A stretch of 64,000 bases of DNA from Microbacterium ulmi (GTDB lineage Bacteria > Actinomycetota > Actinomycetes > Actinomycetales > Microbacteriaceae), in NCBI RefSeq assembly GCF_011759705.1, contig NZ_JAAOZF010000002.1, positions 372,001 to 436,000 of the forward strand, written 5' to 3'. The notes under the pieces are model-generated. The model saw only the letters and a program-made list of their open reading frames with translations, did not search any database and was not told the origin of the DNA. This document shows, piece after piece, positions 42,046 through 51,000 of this stretch; positions within the stretch are counted from its first letter, which is position 1; each line of letters begins with the position of its first letter. The translations under genes were made by a program, and so were the position numbers.

Positions 42046-43896
42046 TCATTCGTCGGCGTGGAGCCGCTGACGCTCGATGTCGAGCTCGCGCAGGCGCAGA
42101 CGGATGCCGCGCCCCTGCTCGGAGTCGGGAGAGACGCGCTGGATCGCACCGAGCAGCTCCGCCTTGTCGCGGTCGAGGGCGCGCTCGATGAGCCGGCGCG
42201 CGAGGTCGGTCGTCGAGGCGACGGCATGCTCGTCGTCCCGAGCAGGGAACACGGCCGTCAGCAGCTCGGCCGCGAGCGAGCGGTACGGCTCGCGGACGGC
42301 GGAGACGGCATCCCCCGCCCAGCCGAGTCGATCGAGGTCGGGCGCATCGGCGACGGCGGCCCTGACCGCTTCGAGTGCGGGATGCCGGAACGGCAGCGAG
42401 AGCGCCCGGGAACGCAGGGCGGGGTCGAGTCGATGGCCGAACTGCAGGAACCCCATGAGCGCGTCACGCTCGAGAGCGACCTCGGGCGCCCGCGGGAGCG
42501 TGGCGACGGTGACGCGGACGACCGGCTCGCCGTCGGGGGATGCTCCCGCGGCCGGCGCCGTCCGTGACGGGGTGCGCCCGCCGCGAGCGGCTCGCTCGAC
42601 CTCGCGCCGGACGTCCTCCGTGTCCAGACCCAGCCGGCGCGCGAGGACCCGCACGTACTCCGGCTGAAGGAGCGGATCCCGCAGCTCCGCCACGACGGGC
42701 GCCGCGGCGCGCAGCGCGCCCACCCGGCCCTCGACGGAGGCGAGGTCGTACCCGGAGATGCGCTGGTCGATGACGAACTCGACCATGGGCACCTTGGCGT
42801 CGATCAGCGTGCGCACGGCGCCGTCGCCGCGCGCGAGGCGCAGGTCGCACGGATCGAGGCCCTCCGGCCCCTTCGCGACGTACGTCTGCGCATTGAAGCG
42901 CTTCGCCTCGGCGAAGGCGCGGAGCGCGGCCTTCTGGCCCGCGGCATCCGGATCGAAGGTGAAGACGACCTCGCCCGCCGTCGAGTCGTCGCCCATGACG
43001 CGGCGCAGCATCGTGATGTGGTCGGAGCCGAACGCCGTGCCGCACGTCGCGATCGCCGTGCCGACGCCGGCGAGGTGGCACGCCATCACGTCGGTGTAGC
43101 CCTCCACCACGACGACGCGGTGGTCGCGAGAGATGTCGCGCTTGGCCAGATCGAGGCCGTACAGGACCTGCGCCTTCTTGTAGATGGGCGTCTCGGGGGT
43201 GTTGAGGTACTTGGGACCCTGGTCGTCGTCGTAGAGCCTGCGCGCGCCGAAGCCCAGGACCTGCCCCGTCACGTCGCGGATCGGCCAGACGACGCGTCCG
43301 CGGAAGCGGTCGTACACGCCGCGCTGTCCCTGCGAGACGAGCCCAGCCGTCGTGAGCTCCTCCCGCGAGAACCCCTGCGCCGTGAGGGCGTCGAGCATGC
43401 CCGACCAGCCCTTGGGCGCATATCCGACTCCGAAGTGTGCGGCCGCGCCGGCGTCGAACCCGCGTCCGCCGAGGAAGGCGCGTGCCGTGCCCGCCTCGGG
43501 CGTCGCGAGCTGGCCGCGGAAGAACTCGGCGGCGGCGGCGTTCGCGGCGTAGAGGCGCGTGCGCCCCGAGGTCTCGGGTGCCGCGCCGCCGTCCTCGTAG
43601 TGGAGCGTGTAGCCGATGCGTCCCGCGAGCCGCTCGACGGCCTCCGTGAACGACACATGGTCGATGTTGCGCAGGAACGAGTACACGTCGCCCGACTCGC
43701 CGCAGCCGAAGCAGTGGTAGAAGCCGGCCTGCGGGCGGACGTTGAAGCTCGGGCTGCGCTCGTCGTGGAACGGGCACAGCCCCTTGAGGGCGCCGACGCC
43801 CGCCGACTTGAGCGCGACGCGCTCGCCGATGATGTCGGCGATGTTCGTACGGGCCTTGACCTCGTCGACGTCCGCCTGGCGGATGCGCCCGGCCAT
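42046..43896 (-). CDS. dnaG: DNA primase
   Basis: A 616-residue primase making RNA primers at the fork. N-terminal CHC2 zinc finger CPFHDERSPSF with CFGCGESGD; RNA polymerase basic domain; TOPRIM motif VVVEGYTDVMAC near residue 265 and FDPDAAGQKA; C-terminal DnaB-binding helical domain. ATG 43896 shares one base with the dgt stop (TGATG), so the pair is translationally coupled. Confidence 0.96.
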   Translation of the reverse strand: MAGRIRQADVDEVKARTNIADIIGERVALKSAGVGALKGLCPFHDERSPSFNVRPQAGFYHCFGCGESGDVYSFLRNIDHVSFTEAVERLAGRIGYTLHYEDGGAAPETSGRTRLYAANAAAAEFFRGQLATPEAGTARAFLGGRGFDAGAAAHFGVGYAPKGWSGMLDALTAQGFSREELTTAGLVSQGQRGVYDRFRGRVVWPIRDVTGQVLGFGARRLYDDDQGPKYLNTPETPIYKKAQVLYGLDLAKRDISRDHRVVVVEGYTDVMACHLAGVGTAIATCGTAFGSDHITMLRRVMGDDSTAGEVVFTFDPDAAGQKAALRAFAEAKRFNAQTYVAKGPEGLDPCDLRLARGDGAVRTLIDAKVPMVEFVIDQRISGYDLASVEGRVGALRAAAPVVAELRDPLLQPEYVRVLARRLGLDTEDVRREVERAARGGRTPSRTAPAAGASPDGEPVVRVTVATLPRAPEVALERDALMGFLQFGHRLDPALRSRALSLPFRHPALEAVRAAVADAPDLDRLGWAGDAVSAVREPYRSLAAELLTAVFPARDDEHAVASTTDLARRLIERALDRDKAELLGAIQRVSPDSEQGRGIRLRLRELDIERQRLHADE

Positions 43897-45263
43897 CAGG
43901 ACTCCTCGACGGGATCCAGCGGCGGCCGGAGCCGGACCGTGCGTGCGCCCGGCGCCCACACCCCGAGCGATCCGGCGTCGACCTCGCCGACCAGTCGGCC
44001 GTGCCACGCGATCGCGAGCTGATCCGTGAGGCTCGCGACCTGATCGACGACGACGCGGCGGCGCTCGGCATCCGTCTCGGCCGCTGCGAAGTCCTCGCGG
44101 TGGATCGCGTCGAGCGCCGCCGGCTCGTCCCACAGAGCCGTCGCAAGCCGCTTCAGGACGCCGCGCTGCTCCTTGTAGAGCGTCTTCCTGCCGTCGATCG
44201 ACACGACGAACGCGCCGATGACGCCCTTGAGCACGGCCATCTCGGCCTCGATGATGCGCGGGACGACCACGTGGGCACGATAGCGCGTCAGCACCGAGCC
44301 GTCGTACGAGTCGCGCGTCGCGGAGGTCGCGGCGCGCGCGAAACGGCCGATGAGGTCGGACGTGAGGTTCTTGAGGCGCGCGTGGGCCGCACGCGTGCCG
44401 TCGAAGGCGCCGATCCAGTCCGGAAGTCGCGTGAGGCGGAACAGCGCGTCCTCGAGCTCCTCCCTCGCGAAGTCGAACCCGACCCACGACTGGATCGCGG
44501 TGACGAGGGCCTCGTGCTCGCGGCGGTCGGCAAGACGCGCAGGATCGAGGTAGCCGTTCACGATCGCGTCCTCGAAGTCGTGCACGGAGTACGCGATGTC
44601 GTCGGAGAGGTCCATGACCTCGGCTTCGATGCAGCGCACGCGCCCCGGCGCGCCGTCTCGCATCCATCGGAAGACCGGCTCGTCGTCCGGGTAGACCCCG
44701 AACTTGAGCCGTCCACCCGGATCGGGGATCGGATGATCCGCCGTCCACGGGTACTTGCACGTCGCATCCAGACTCGCCCGCGTGAGGTTGAGCCCGAAGC
44801 TCTGCCCCTCGGCGCCGAGCACCTTCGGCTCGAGCCGCGTGAGGATCCGGAGGGTCTGCGCGTTGCCCTCGAACCCGCCGACGTCCTCGGCCCAGTCGTT
44901 GAGCGCGCGTTCGCCGTTGTGCCCGAACGGCGGATGCCCGAGGTCGTGGCTCAGACACGCGGTGTCGACGACGTCGGGCGACAGGCGCAGAGCGGTCGCG
45001 AGCTCGCGTCCGACCTGGGCCACCTCGAGCGAATGCGTCAGCCGGTTGCGCGCGAAGTCCGCGGGACTCGCGGGGCTCAGCACCTGCGTCTTGGCGGCGA
45101 GCCTGCGCAGCGCCGCGGAGTGCAGCACGCGGGCGCGATCCCTCGCGAAGTCATCGCGCTGCGACCTGTGCTGCTCGGGATGAAGGCGCGCGGCGTCCGC
45201 GTCGTCGTAGCCCTCCGGCCGCCCCGACGCGACGCCGACCGCGCCGCCGGCGTCAGCCGCCAC
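43896..45263 (-). CDS. dgt: deoxyguanosinetriphosphate triphosphohydrolase-like protein
   Basis: A 455-residue HD-domain dNTPase. RLTHSLEVAQVGRELA and SHDLGHPPFGHNGERAL supply the metal His-Asp residues, with DDIAYSVHDFEDAI further on. It releases triphosphate from dNTPs. GTG 45263 overlaps the end of dusB by 11 nt with GGAG upstream. dusB-dgt-dnaG is a standard actinobacterial operon. Confidence 0.94.
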   Translation of the reverse strand: MAADAGGAVGVASGRPEGYDDADAARLHPEQHRSQRDDFARDRARVLHSAALRRLAAKTQVLSPASPADFARNRLTHSLEVAQVGRELATALRLSPDVVDTACLSHDLGHPPFGHNGERALNDWAEDVGGFEGNAQTLRILTRLEPKVLGAEGQSFGLNLTRASLDATCKYPWTADHPIPDPGGRLKFGVYPDDEPVFRWMRDGAPGRVRCIEAEVMDLSDDIAYSVHDFEDAIVNGYLDPARLADRREHEALVTAIQSWVGFDFAREELEDALFRLTRLPDWIGAFDGTRAAHARLKNLTSDLIGRFARAATSATRDSYDGSVLTRYRAHVVVPRIIEAEMAVLKGVIGAFVVSIDGRKTLYKEQRGVLKRLATALWDEPAALDAIHREDFAAAETDAERRRVVVDQVASLTDQLAIAWHGRLVGEVDAGSLGVWAPGARTVRLRPPLDPVEES

Positions 45264-46419
45264 TGTGGTCGAGCTCCGCTTCGGCGAGGGCGCAGGATGC
45301 CGCGAACCCCAGGTCGCGCGAGTCGAGCCAGCCGTCCGGCAGGGCGGGGCGCTTCGGCGTGCCCGCGCGCCCGCGCTGCCCCTCCGCCGCGGCGCCGGGG
45401 TACGGCGCGTCGAGCTCGAGTGTCGCGAGGAGGTCGTCGATCTCGGCGAGGCTCGAGGCGGTCGCGAGTCGGGCGCGCACGTCGCCGCCGACGGGATAGC
45501 CCTTGAAGTACCACGCGACGTGCTTGCGGATGTCGCGGCATCCGCGCTCCTCGTCGTCGAGGAACTCGACGAGCAGCTCCGTGTGCCGCCGGAACGCGCG
45601 CGCGACGAATCCGAGCGTCGCGTCGACGGGGTCGCCGGATGCCGCCTCCGGGCCGCCCAGTGCGCGGGCCAGGTCGCCGAACAGCCACGGCCGGCCCAGG
45701 CATCCGCGTCCGACGACGACGCCGTCGCAGCCGGTCTCGGCCATCATGCGGGCGGCGTCGTCGGCAGCCCAGATGTCGCCGTTGCCGAGGACCGGGACGC
45801 TCGTGACCGTCTGCTTGAGCTTCGCGATCGCCGACCAGTCCGCCTGGCCCGAGTAGAACTCCGAGGCCGTGCGCGCGTGCAGGGCGACCGCGGCGACGCC
45901 CGCGTCCTCCGCGATGCGGCCCGCGTCGAGATACGTGAGGTGGTCGGCGTCGATGCCCTTGCGCATCTTGACGGTCAGCGGGATGTCGCCCGCCGCACGG
46001 ACCGCCCGCGTCACGATGTCGCGGAAGAGCCCGAGCTTCCACGGCAGCGCCGCTCCCCCGCCCTTGCGCGTCACCTTGGGCACGGGGCACCCGAAGTTGA
46101 GGTCGATGTGGTCTGCGTGGTCCTCCTGGACGAGGATCGCGACGGCCTTATCGATCGTCGCAGGATCGACTCCGTAGAGCTGGATCGACCGAGGCGTCTC
46201 GGACTCGTGGTGCCGGATGAGCCGCATCGTCGTCGCGTTGCGCTCGACGAGCGCGCGCGACGTGATCATCTCGCTCACATACAGACCGGCACCGTACTCG
46301 CGGCACAGACGTCGGAAGGCCGTGTTCGTGATCCCCGCCATCGGCGCGAGCACGACGGGCGCGTCGAGCGCGAGGGGCCCGATGCGCAGCGCGGGTGCCG
46401 GCGCGGTCATGGTGGTCAT
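45253..46419 (-). CDS. dusB: tRNA-dihydrouridine synthase
   Basis: A 388-residue FMN enzyme reducing uridines in tRNA. PMAGITNTAFRRLCREYGAG at the N-terminus, catalytic Cys in DLNFGCPVPKVTRKGGGAA, KMRKGID and HARTASEFYSGQADW. First gene of the dusB-dgt-dnaG operon. ATG 46419 is 6 nt from GAGAAT; a second ATG 9 nt inside is possible. Confidence 0.95.
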   Translation of the reverse strand: MTTMTAPAPALRIGPLALDAPVVLAPMAGITNTAFRRLCREYGAGLYVSEMITSRALVERNATTMRLIRHHESETPRSIQLYGVDPATIDKAVAILVQEDHADHIDLNFGCPVPKVTRKGGGAALPWKLGLFRDIVTRAVRAAGDIPLTVKMRKGIDADHLTYLDAGRIAEDAGVAAVALHARTASEFYSGQADWSAIAKLKQTVTSVPVLGNGDIWAADDAARMMAETGCDGVVVGRGCLGRPWLFGDLARALGGPEAASGDPVDATLGFVARAFRRHTELLVEFLDDEERGCRDIRKHVAWYFKGYPVGGDVRARLATASSLAEIDDLLATLELDAPYPGAAAEGQRGRAGTPKRPALPDGWLDSRDLGFAASCALAEAELDHSGG

Positions 46420-46425
46420 CCCGCC

Positions 46426-46431
46426 ATTCTC
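46426..46431 (-). promoter_or_regulatory. -10 element (GAGAAT) of dusB, leaderless
   Basis: GAGAAT on the minus strand ends 6 nt before the ATG at 46419. Confidence 0.45.
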
Positions 46432-46496
46432 CCAGAGTCGCGCTGTGCAAGCGCGGCGAACGGGACCGAATCGAACCCCGTGCTCTCGGACGGGCT

Positions 46497-46502
46497 TAGC
46501 CT
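46497..46502 (+). promoter_or_regulatory. -10 element (TAGCCT) of the glutathione peroxidase gene, leaderless
   Basis: TAGCCT ends 6 nt before the ATG at 46509. Confidence 0.55.
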
Positions 46503-46508
46503 GGGCGT

Positions 46509-47012
46509 ATGACCGAGACCACACTGACCGACCTGCGCGACATCCCGTTCCAGACCGCGGACGGCGAGCAGAAGTCCCTCGCCGACTTCGGCGACGGCGT
46601 CGTGCTCGTCGTCAACGTCGCATCGAAGTGCGGGCTCACCCCGCAGTACGAGCAGCTCGAGGAGCTCCAGAGGACATACGGCGAGCGCGGCTTCACGGTG
46701 CTCGGATTCCCGTGCAACCAGTTCATGGGCCAGGAGCCGGGGTCGATCGAGGAGATCCTCGACTACTGCGCCGTCACGTGGGGCGTCACGTTCCCCATCC
46801 TCGACAAGGTCAAGGTGAACGGCGGCAAGGCGGCCCCGCTCTACAAGGCGCTCAAGAAGGCGCGCGACGCGGAGGGCAAGAAGGGCCCGGTCATGTGGAA
46901 CTTCGAGAAGTTCGTCCTGACGCCCTCCGGCGACGTGCACCGCTTCCGTCCGAGCGTCAAGCCCGACGACCCTGCGATCATCGAGGTCATCGAGCGGAAC
47001 CTGCCCGCCTGA
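46509..47012 (+). CDS. glutathione peroxidase-family thiol peroxidase
   Basis: A 167-residue peroxidase. NVASKCGLTPQY holds the peroxidatic Cys, GFPCNQFMGQEPG the second conserved Cys, and WNFEKFV the Trp-Asn pair. Bacterial members, including those of actinobacteria that lack glutathione, use thioredoxin. Ends 15 nt from the convergent DsbA-like gene. Confidence 0.95.
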   Translation: MTETTLTDLRDIPFQTADGEQKSLADFGDGVVLVVNVASKCGLTPQYEQLEELQRTYGERGFTVLGFPCNQFMGQEPGSIEEILDYCAVTWGVTFPILDKVKVNGGKAAPLYKALKKARDAEGKKGPVMWNFEKFVLTPSGDVHRFRPSVKPDDPAIIEVIERNLPA

Positions 47013-47027
47013 CGCTGCGGCTGCCGC

Positions 47028-47717
47028 CTACGCGGGCTCGGCGACGGGATCGCTCGCGCCGAGGTGCTCCGCCCACACCTGGCGCGCGATCTGCGTGAAC
47101 GCCTCCGCAGGCTGGGCGCCCGAGACGCCGTACTTGCCATCGATCACGAAGAACGGGACGCCGTTGATGCCGTAGGCCGCGGCCTGCGCCTGATCAGCCC
47201 GGACGTCGTCGAGGAAGCGCCGGCTGCGCAGAGCCTCTCGCGCCGCATCGGCGTCGAGGCCGGCATCCGTCGCGAGCAGGACGAGCTCGTCGTCCCTTCC
47301 GAGGTGGCGTCCCTCCGTGAAGTACGCGGACATGAGACGCTCCGCGAGCTCGAGCTGGCGCCCCTGCTCCTTCGCGAAATGCAGCAGCTCGTGCGCCTTG
47401 ACGGTGTTGGTGTGCTTGAGCAGGTCGTAGCGGTAGTGCAGATCGGCCTGGGCGGCGACCTCCGTCACGCGAGCGATCATCGCCTCGGCCTGCGCGCGAG
47501 CGATGCCCTTGTGCAGCGAGAGGTAGTCCGACTCGTCGCCGTCGAAGTCGACGGGGGTGTCGGGTGAGAGCTCGAACGAGTGGTACACCACCTCGACGAC
47601 CGGCGCATCGTCATCGACGGATGTCGCGGCCAGCCCCTTCTCGAGGTTGCGCTTGCCGATGTAGCACCAGGGGCAGGCGATGTCGCTCCACACGTCGATC
47701 TTGATGGCGTCCGTCAT
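47028..47717 (-). CDS. DsbA family oxidoreductase, FrnE type
   Basis: A 229-residue cytosolic DsbA-fold protein: SDIACPWCYIGK carries the CPWC redox centre, YHSFELSPD, and cis-Pro in NGVPFFVIDGKYGVSGAQP. FrnE-like proteins act as disulfide isomerases in stress. No signal peptide. It is the last gene of the recO-uppS operon, 29 nt from uppS. Confidence 0.93.
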   Translation of the reverse strand: MTDAIKIDVWSDIACPWCYIGKRNLEKGLAATSVDDDAPVVEVVYHSFELSPDTPVDFDGDESDYLSLHKGIARAQAEAMIARVTEVAAQADLHYRYDLLKHTNTVKAHELLHFAKEQGRQLELAERLMSAYFTEGRHLGRDDELVLLATDAGLDADAAREALRSRRFLDDVRADQAQAAAYGINGVPFFVIDGKYGVSGAQPAEAFTQIARQVWAEHLGASDPVAEPA

Positions 47718-47746
47718 GTCGGGAACAACCTCGCAGGATCGCCGTG

Positions 47747-48562
47747 CTATTCCGCGACCTGCGCGCCGGGTGTGTCGACGGCGCCGCCGAAGCGCCGGTC
47801 GCGGTCGAGATAGAGCCCGATCGCCTCCCACAGGTCGGTGCGCGAGAAGTCGGGCCACAGCGTGTCGAGGAAGACGAACTCGGCGTAGGCGGACTCCCAC
47901 AGCAGGAAGTTCGACGTGCGCTGCTCGCCGCTCGAGCGAACGAACAGGTCGACATCGGGCATCTCCGGAATGTAGAGCCGGCGCTGGATGAGCTTCTCCG
48001 TCACGGCCGACGGCCTGAGCCTGCCCGCCGCGACGTCGTCGGCGATGGAGCGCACGGCATCCGTGATCTCCACACGACCGCCGTAGTTGACGCACATCGT
48101 GAGGGTCAGGACGTCGTTGTCCCGCGTGAGCTGCTCGGCGTACTGCAGCTCCTTGATGACGGAGCCCCACAGCCGGGGCTTGCGCCCTGCCCAGCGCACC
48201 CGGACGCCCCACTCGTTGAGCTGATCGCGCCGGCGGTGCAGGACGTCGCGGTTGAACCCCATGAGGAAGCGCACCTCGTCGGGCGAGCGCGACCAGTTCT
48301 CGGTCGAGAACGCGTACACCGACAGGTGCGTGACGCCCGCCTGGATGGCACCCGCGACGACGTCCAGCAGTGCCGCCTCGCCCGCCTTGTGGCCTTCGAC
48401 GCGGGTGAGCCCGCGGCGGTTGGCCCAGCGGCCGTTGCCGTCCATGACGATCGCGACGTGCCGGGGAACGCTCCCCCGCGGAAACGCGGGCGGATACAGA
48501 CCCGTCCAGTCCACGGGCCGGAACGGCACTGCATCGCGATGCGTGTAGGGCTTGGGGGTCAC
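47747..48562 (-). CDS. uppS: isoprenyl transferase (undecaprenyl diphosphate synthase family)
   Basis: A 271-residue cis-prenyltransferase: [14 protein letters not shown] with catalytic Asp, [13 protein letters not shown], and [19 protein letters not shown]. It makes the polyprenyl lipid carrier for peptidoglycan precursors. GTG 48562 overlaps the recO stop (GTGA). Confidence 0.95.
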   Translation of the reverse strand: MTPKPYTHRDAVPFRPVDWTGLYPPAFPRGSVPRHVAIVMDGNGRWANRRGLTRVEGHKAGEAALLDVVAGAIQAGVTHLSVYAFSTENWSRSPDEVRFLMGFNRDVLHRRRDQLNEWGVRVRWAGRKPRLWGSVIKELQYAEQLTRDNDVLTLTMCVNYGGRVEITDAVRSIADDVAAGRLRPSAVTEKLIQRRLYIPEMPDVDLFVRSSGEQRTSNFLLWESAYAEFVFLDTLWPDFSRTDLWEAIGLYLDRDRRFGGAVDTPGAQVAE

Positions 48563-49287
48563 GGAGCGGTCTCCACGTGCTCGAGGGAACGGATGCCGCG
48601 CTCGAGGTGCCACTGCGTATAGGCGGCGACGAGTCCCGAGGCGGCGGAAGTCGCGCCGCGGGGCGCGGCAGCCACGGCGTCCCACTCGCCCGCCATGAGG
48701 GACTGCAGCAGCGCGACGGTCGCGGGGTCGACGCGTGCGGCACCCGTCGGCGCACACTCCCGGCACACCATGCCGCCCAGCTGCGCCACGAAGGAGTCGT
48801 GCGGTCCGGGTGCGCCGCACCGTGCGCACTCGTCGAGCGCAGGCGCCCACCCGGACAACGCCATCGCGCGCAGGAGATACGAGTCCAGGATGCTGCGCGA
48901 CGCGTGCTCGCCGGTCGACAGCGCGCGCAGGCCGCCCACGAGCAGGAGGTACTGCTGCGGCGTCGCCTCGGCCTCGTTGAGCCGGTCTGCCGCTTCGACC
49001 ATCGCGCTCGCGGACGTGTACCTGTCGTAGTGGACGGCGATGTCGGCGCCGTACGTGCCCAGCGACTCGGCCTGCTGAACGATGTCGAGCGATCTCCCCT
49101 GGTAGAGCTGCACGTCCGCGACCATGAACGGCTCGAGCCGCGCGCCCAGGCGCGACGACGTGCGCCGCACGCCCTTCGCGACGGCGCGCAGCTTGCCGTG
49201 GCGTCGACTGAGCATCGTCACGATCCTGTCGGCCTCGCCCAGCTTGTGGGTACGCAGGACCACGACCTCGTCGCGGTAGGTGGGCAC
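48559..49287 (-). CDS. recO: DNA repair protein RecO
   Basis: A 242-residue recombination mediator. N-terminal OB fold begins [21 protein letters not shown]; a zinc site near the C-terminus has CARCGAPGP and VCREC. Helps RecR load RecA on SSB-coated DNA. GTG 49287 lies 6 nt from GATAAT, so the recO-uppS-dsbA operon is leaderless. Confidence 0.94.
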   Translation of the reverse strand: MPTYRDEVVVLRTHKLGEADRIVTMLSRRHGKLRAVAKGVRRTSSRLGARLEPFMVADVQLYQGRSLDIVQQAESLGTYGADIAVHYDRYTSASAMVEAADRLNEAEATPQQYLLLVGGLRALSTGEHASRSILDSYLLRAMALSGWAPALDECARCGAPGPHDSFVAQLGGMVCRECAPTGAARVDPATVALLQSLMAGEWDAVAAAPRGATSAASGLVAAYTQWHLERGIRSLEHVETAP

Positions 49288-49293
49288 CCCTCG

Positions 49294-49299
49294 ATTATC
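49294..49299 (-). promoter_or_regulatory. -10 element (GATAAT) of the recO operon, leaderless
   Basis: GATAAT on the minus strand ends 6 nt before the GTG at 49287. Confidence 0.55.
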
Positions 49300-49347
49300 C
49301 CGCCTGCGGTGGACACGGGCGTGCGGCCGCGCGGGCCGAGCGTCAGC

Positions 49348-49406
49348 GCGGCGCGTGCCGCCGCGGAGCGAGGGTCATCGTGCGGCGCGTGCCGCCGCGG
49401 AGCGAG
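49348..49406. repeat. 25-bp direct repeat at the end of the second GTPase gene
   Basis: GCGGCGCGTGCCGCCGCGGAGCGAG-type copies at 49348-49372 and 49382-49406, 34 bp apart. The second is the last coding segment of the gene and the first lies after the stop, so the gene end was duplicated downstream. Confidence 0.8.
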
Positions 49407-51000
49407 CCGTCTCGAGGGTCGTCAGCTCCGCGTCGACCTCGCCGAGGATCCTCTCGCGCGCGACACGCTCGACGCTCGCCTCGAGCGCTGTCGCGACTCG
49501 TTCGGCGCGCCTGTTCGCGCCTGTCCGGGAGGCGAGACGCGAGGCGCCTGCGACGACCAGCCCGACGACGATCCCTCCGACGAGCAGCACCGTCGGCCAC
49601 GGCAGCGCGACCGCTCCGATCGGGAGGGCCGGAACCAGCCCGTCGGTCGGAATGCGCAGATAGTCGAGGAGCGCGAGGATGCCGAGCCACGCGCCACCGG
49701 CGACGGCGGCGGCGAGCAGCAGCCACTGCAGCGCGTCGACCGCCCTCCACCACCGCGCGGGGCGCAGCCGGACGGTCCGGGCGACCGCCGAGTCGAGGGC
49801 ATCCGTGATCGTCGAGGACGCGGAGACGGCGCGCGCGTTGAGCCGCTCCCCCGCGATTCCGGAGAGCGCTGCGGCGGAGACGAAGTCCCGTGTCGCCGTC
49901 GCGACCTGCGCACGCACGGCAGGCGACGCCGTCGGCAGCGACGTGCGGACGAGCTCCGCAGGGGGCGCGTCGGCGGTATCCGTCGAAGTCCGCGCGGGCC
50001 GCAGCCCCAGCGTGCGCAGGGGGTCGGACCGGAACCGCTGCAGCCATCGCGTGGGCGGCCACCCCGTCCGGGCGACGGCATCGCGCAGGCTCGCGTCGCG
50101 AACGGCCTCCACGACGAGCGGGACGCCGGCGGCGCGTCCGAGGGCGCCCAGCAGGCGCCTGCGTGCCGATTCCAGCTCGACGGGGTCGTGGGCCGGCGCG
50201 GGAATCGCCGCGATAAGGTCGCGCGCGGCCCCGCGGATGTCCTCGGTCAGCCGAGCGGTCGCGGCTTCGCGGCGCTCGACGGCCCGGAGGACGAGAGACC
50301 CGAGCTGGGCGATCCCCTCTCCCGTGCGGGCCGAGGTGCCCAGCACGCGGGCGGCCAGACCGTCGGCGCGGACGAGCCGCTCGAGGTCGGCCAGACACGT
50401 TCGCGCCTCATCGGGAGTGAGGCGATCGAGCTGATTCAGCACGACGACGACCGAGTCCCCGTGGCCGGCGAGCGGGGCCAGATAGCGCGAGTGCAGCACC
50501 GCGTCGGCGTACTTCTGCGGATTCGTGATCCAGACCAGGAGGTCGGCGCGCTCGGTCACATGGTCCGCGCGCAGGCGGTGCTCCGCGACGATCGAGTCGT
50601 GATCGGGCAGATCGAGCAGCACGAGCCCGTCCGGGTGCCGAGGCGAGACCGCGAGCTCGTGACGCTCGTGGACGCCGAGCCACTCGAGGAGCATCGCCGA
50701 GCCCGCCGCGATCTCGGGATGCTCGGCCACGGCGGCCAGCGGGAGCGACGTCGTGGGACGCTGTCGGCTCGTGCGGGCGAGATCCGCGCCGACGAGCAGG
50801 TTGAAGACGGTGGACTTCCCGGCGCCCGTGGCCCCGGCGAGGGCGACGACGGTGTGCTCGGCCGACAGCTGCGCGCGTTCTCCCGCACGCGAGAGAGTCG
50901 TGCGCGCCGGCTGCAGCACGCCGTCGGCGAGCCTGGCGTGAACCGCGTCGACGGCCGTCCGGAGATCGACGACGCGCTCGGCGAGCGGGAACCGCGCCAT
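49375..51000 (-). CDS. dynamin-like GTPase with C-terminal membrane segments, second of pair
   Basis: A 541-residue protein. P-loop GATGAGKSTVF near residue 57, DLPDHDS as the G3 motif, NQLDR as G4. Two hydrophobic segments near residues 405-470 (ALQWLLLAAAVAGGAWLGILAL and LPWPTVLLVGGIVVGLVVA) are followed by a helical tail. ATG 51000 shares a base with the upstream gene's stop (TGATG), so the pair is made together. Similar pairs in Streptomyces (DynA/DynB) act at cell division septa; that parallel is inference. Confidence 0.85.
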   Translation of the reverse strand: MARFPLAERVVDLRTAVDAVHARLADGVLQPARTTLSRAGERAQLSAEHTVVALAGATGAGKSTVFNLLVGADLARTSRQRPTTSLPLAAVAEHPEIAAGSAMLLEWLGVHERHELAVSPRHPDGLVLLDLPDHDSIVAEHRLRADHVTERADLLVWITNPQKYADAVLHSRYLAPLAGHGDSVVVVLNQLDRLTPDEARTCLADLERLVRADGLAARVLGTSARTGEGIAQLGSLVLRAVERREAATARLTEDIRGAARDLIAAIPAPAHDPVELESARRRLLGALGRAAGVPLVVEAVRDASLRDAVARTGWPPTRWLQRFRSDPLRTLGLRPARTSTDTADAPPAELVRTSLPTASPAVRAQVATATRDFVSAAALSGIAGERLNARAVSASSTITDALDSAVARTVRLRPARWWRAVDALQWLLLAAAVAGGAWLGILALLDYLRIPTDGLVPALPIGAVALPWPTVLLVGGIVVGLVVAGASRLASRTGANRRAERVATALEASVERVARERILGEVDAELTTLETARSAAARAAR

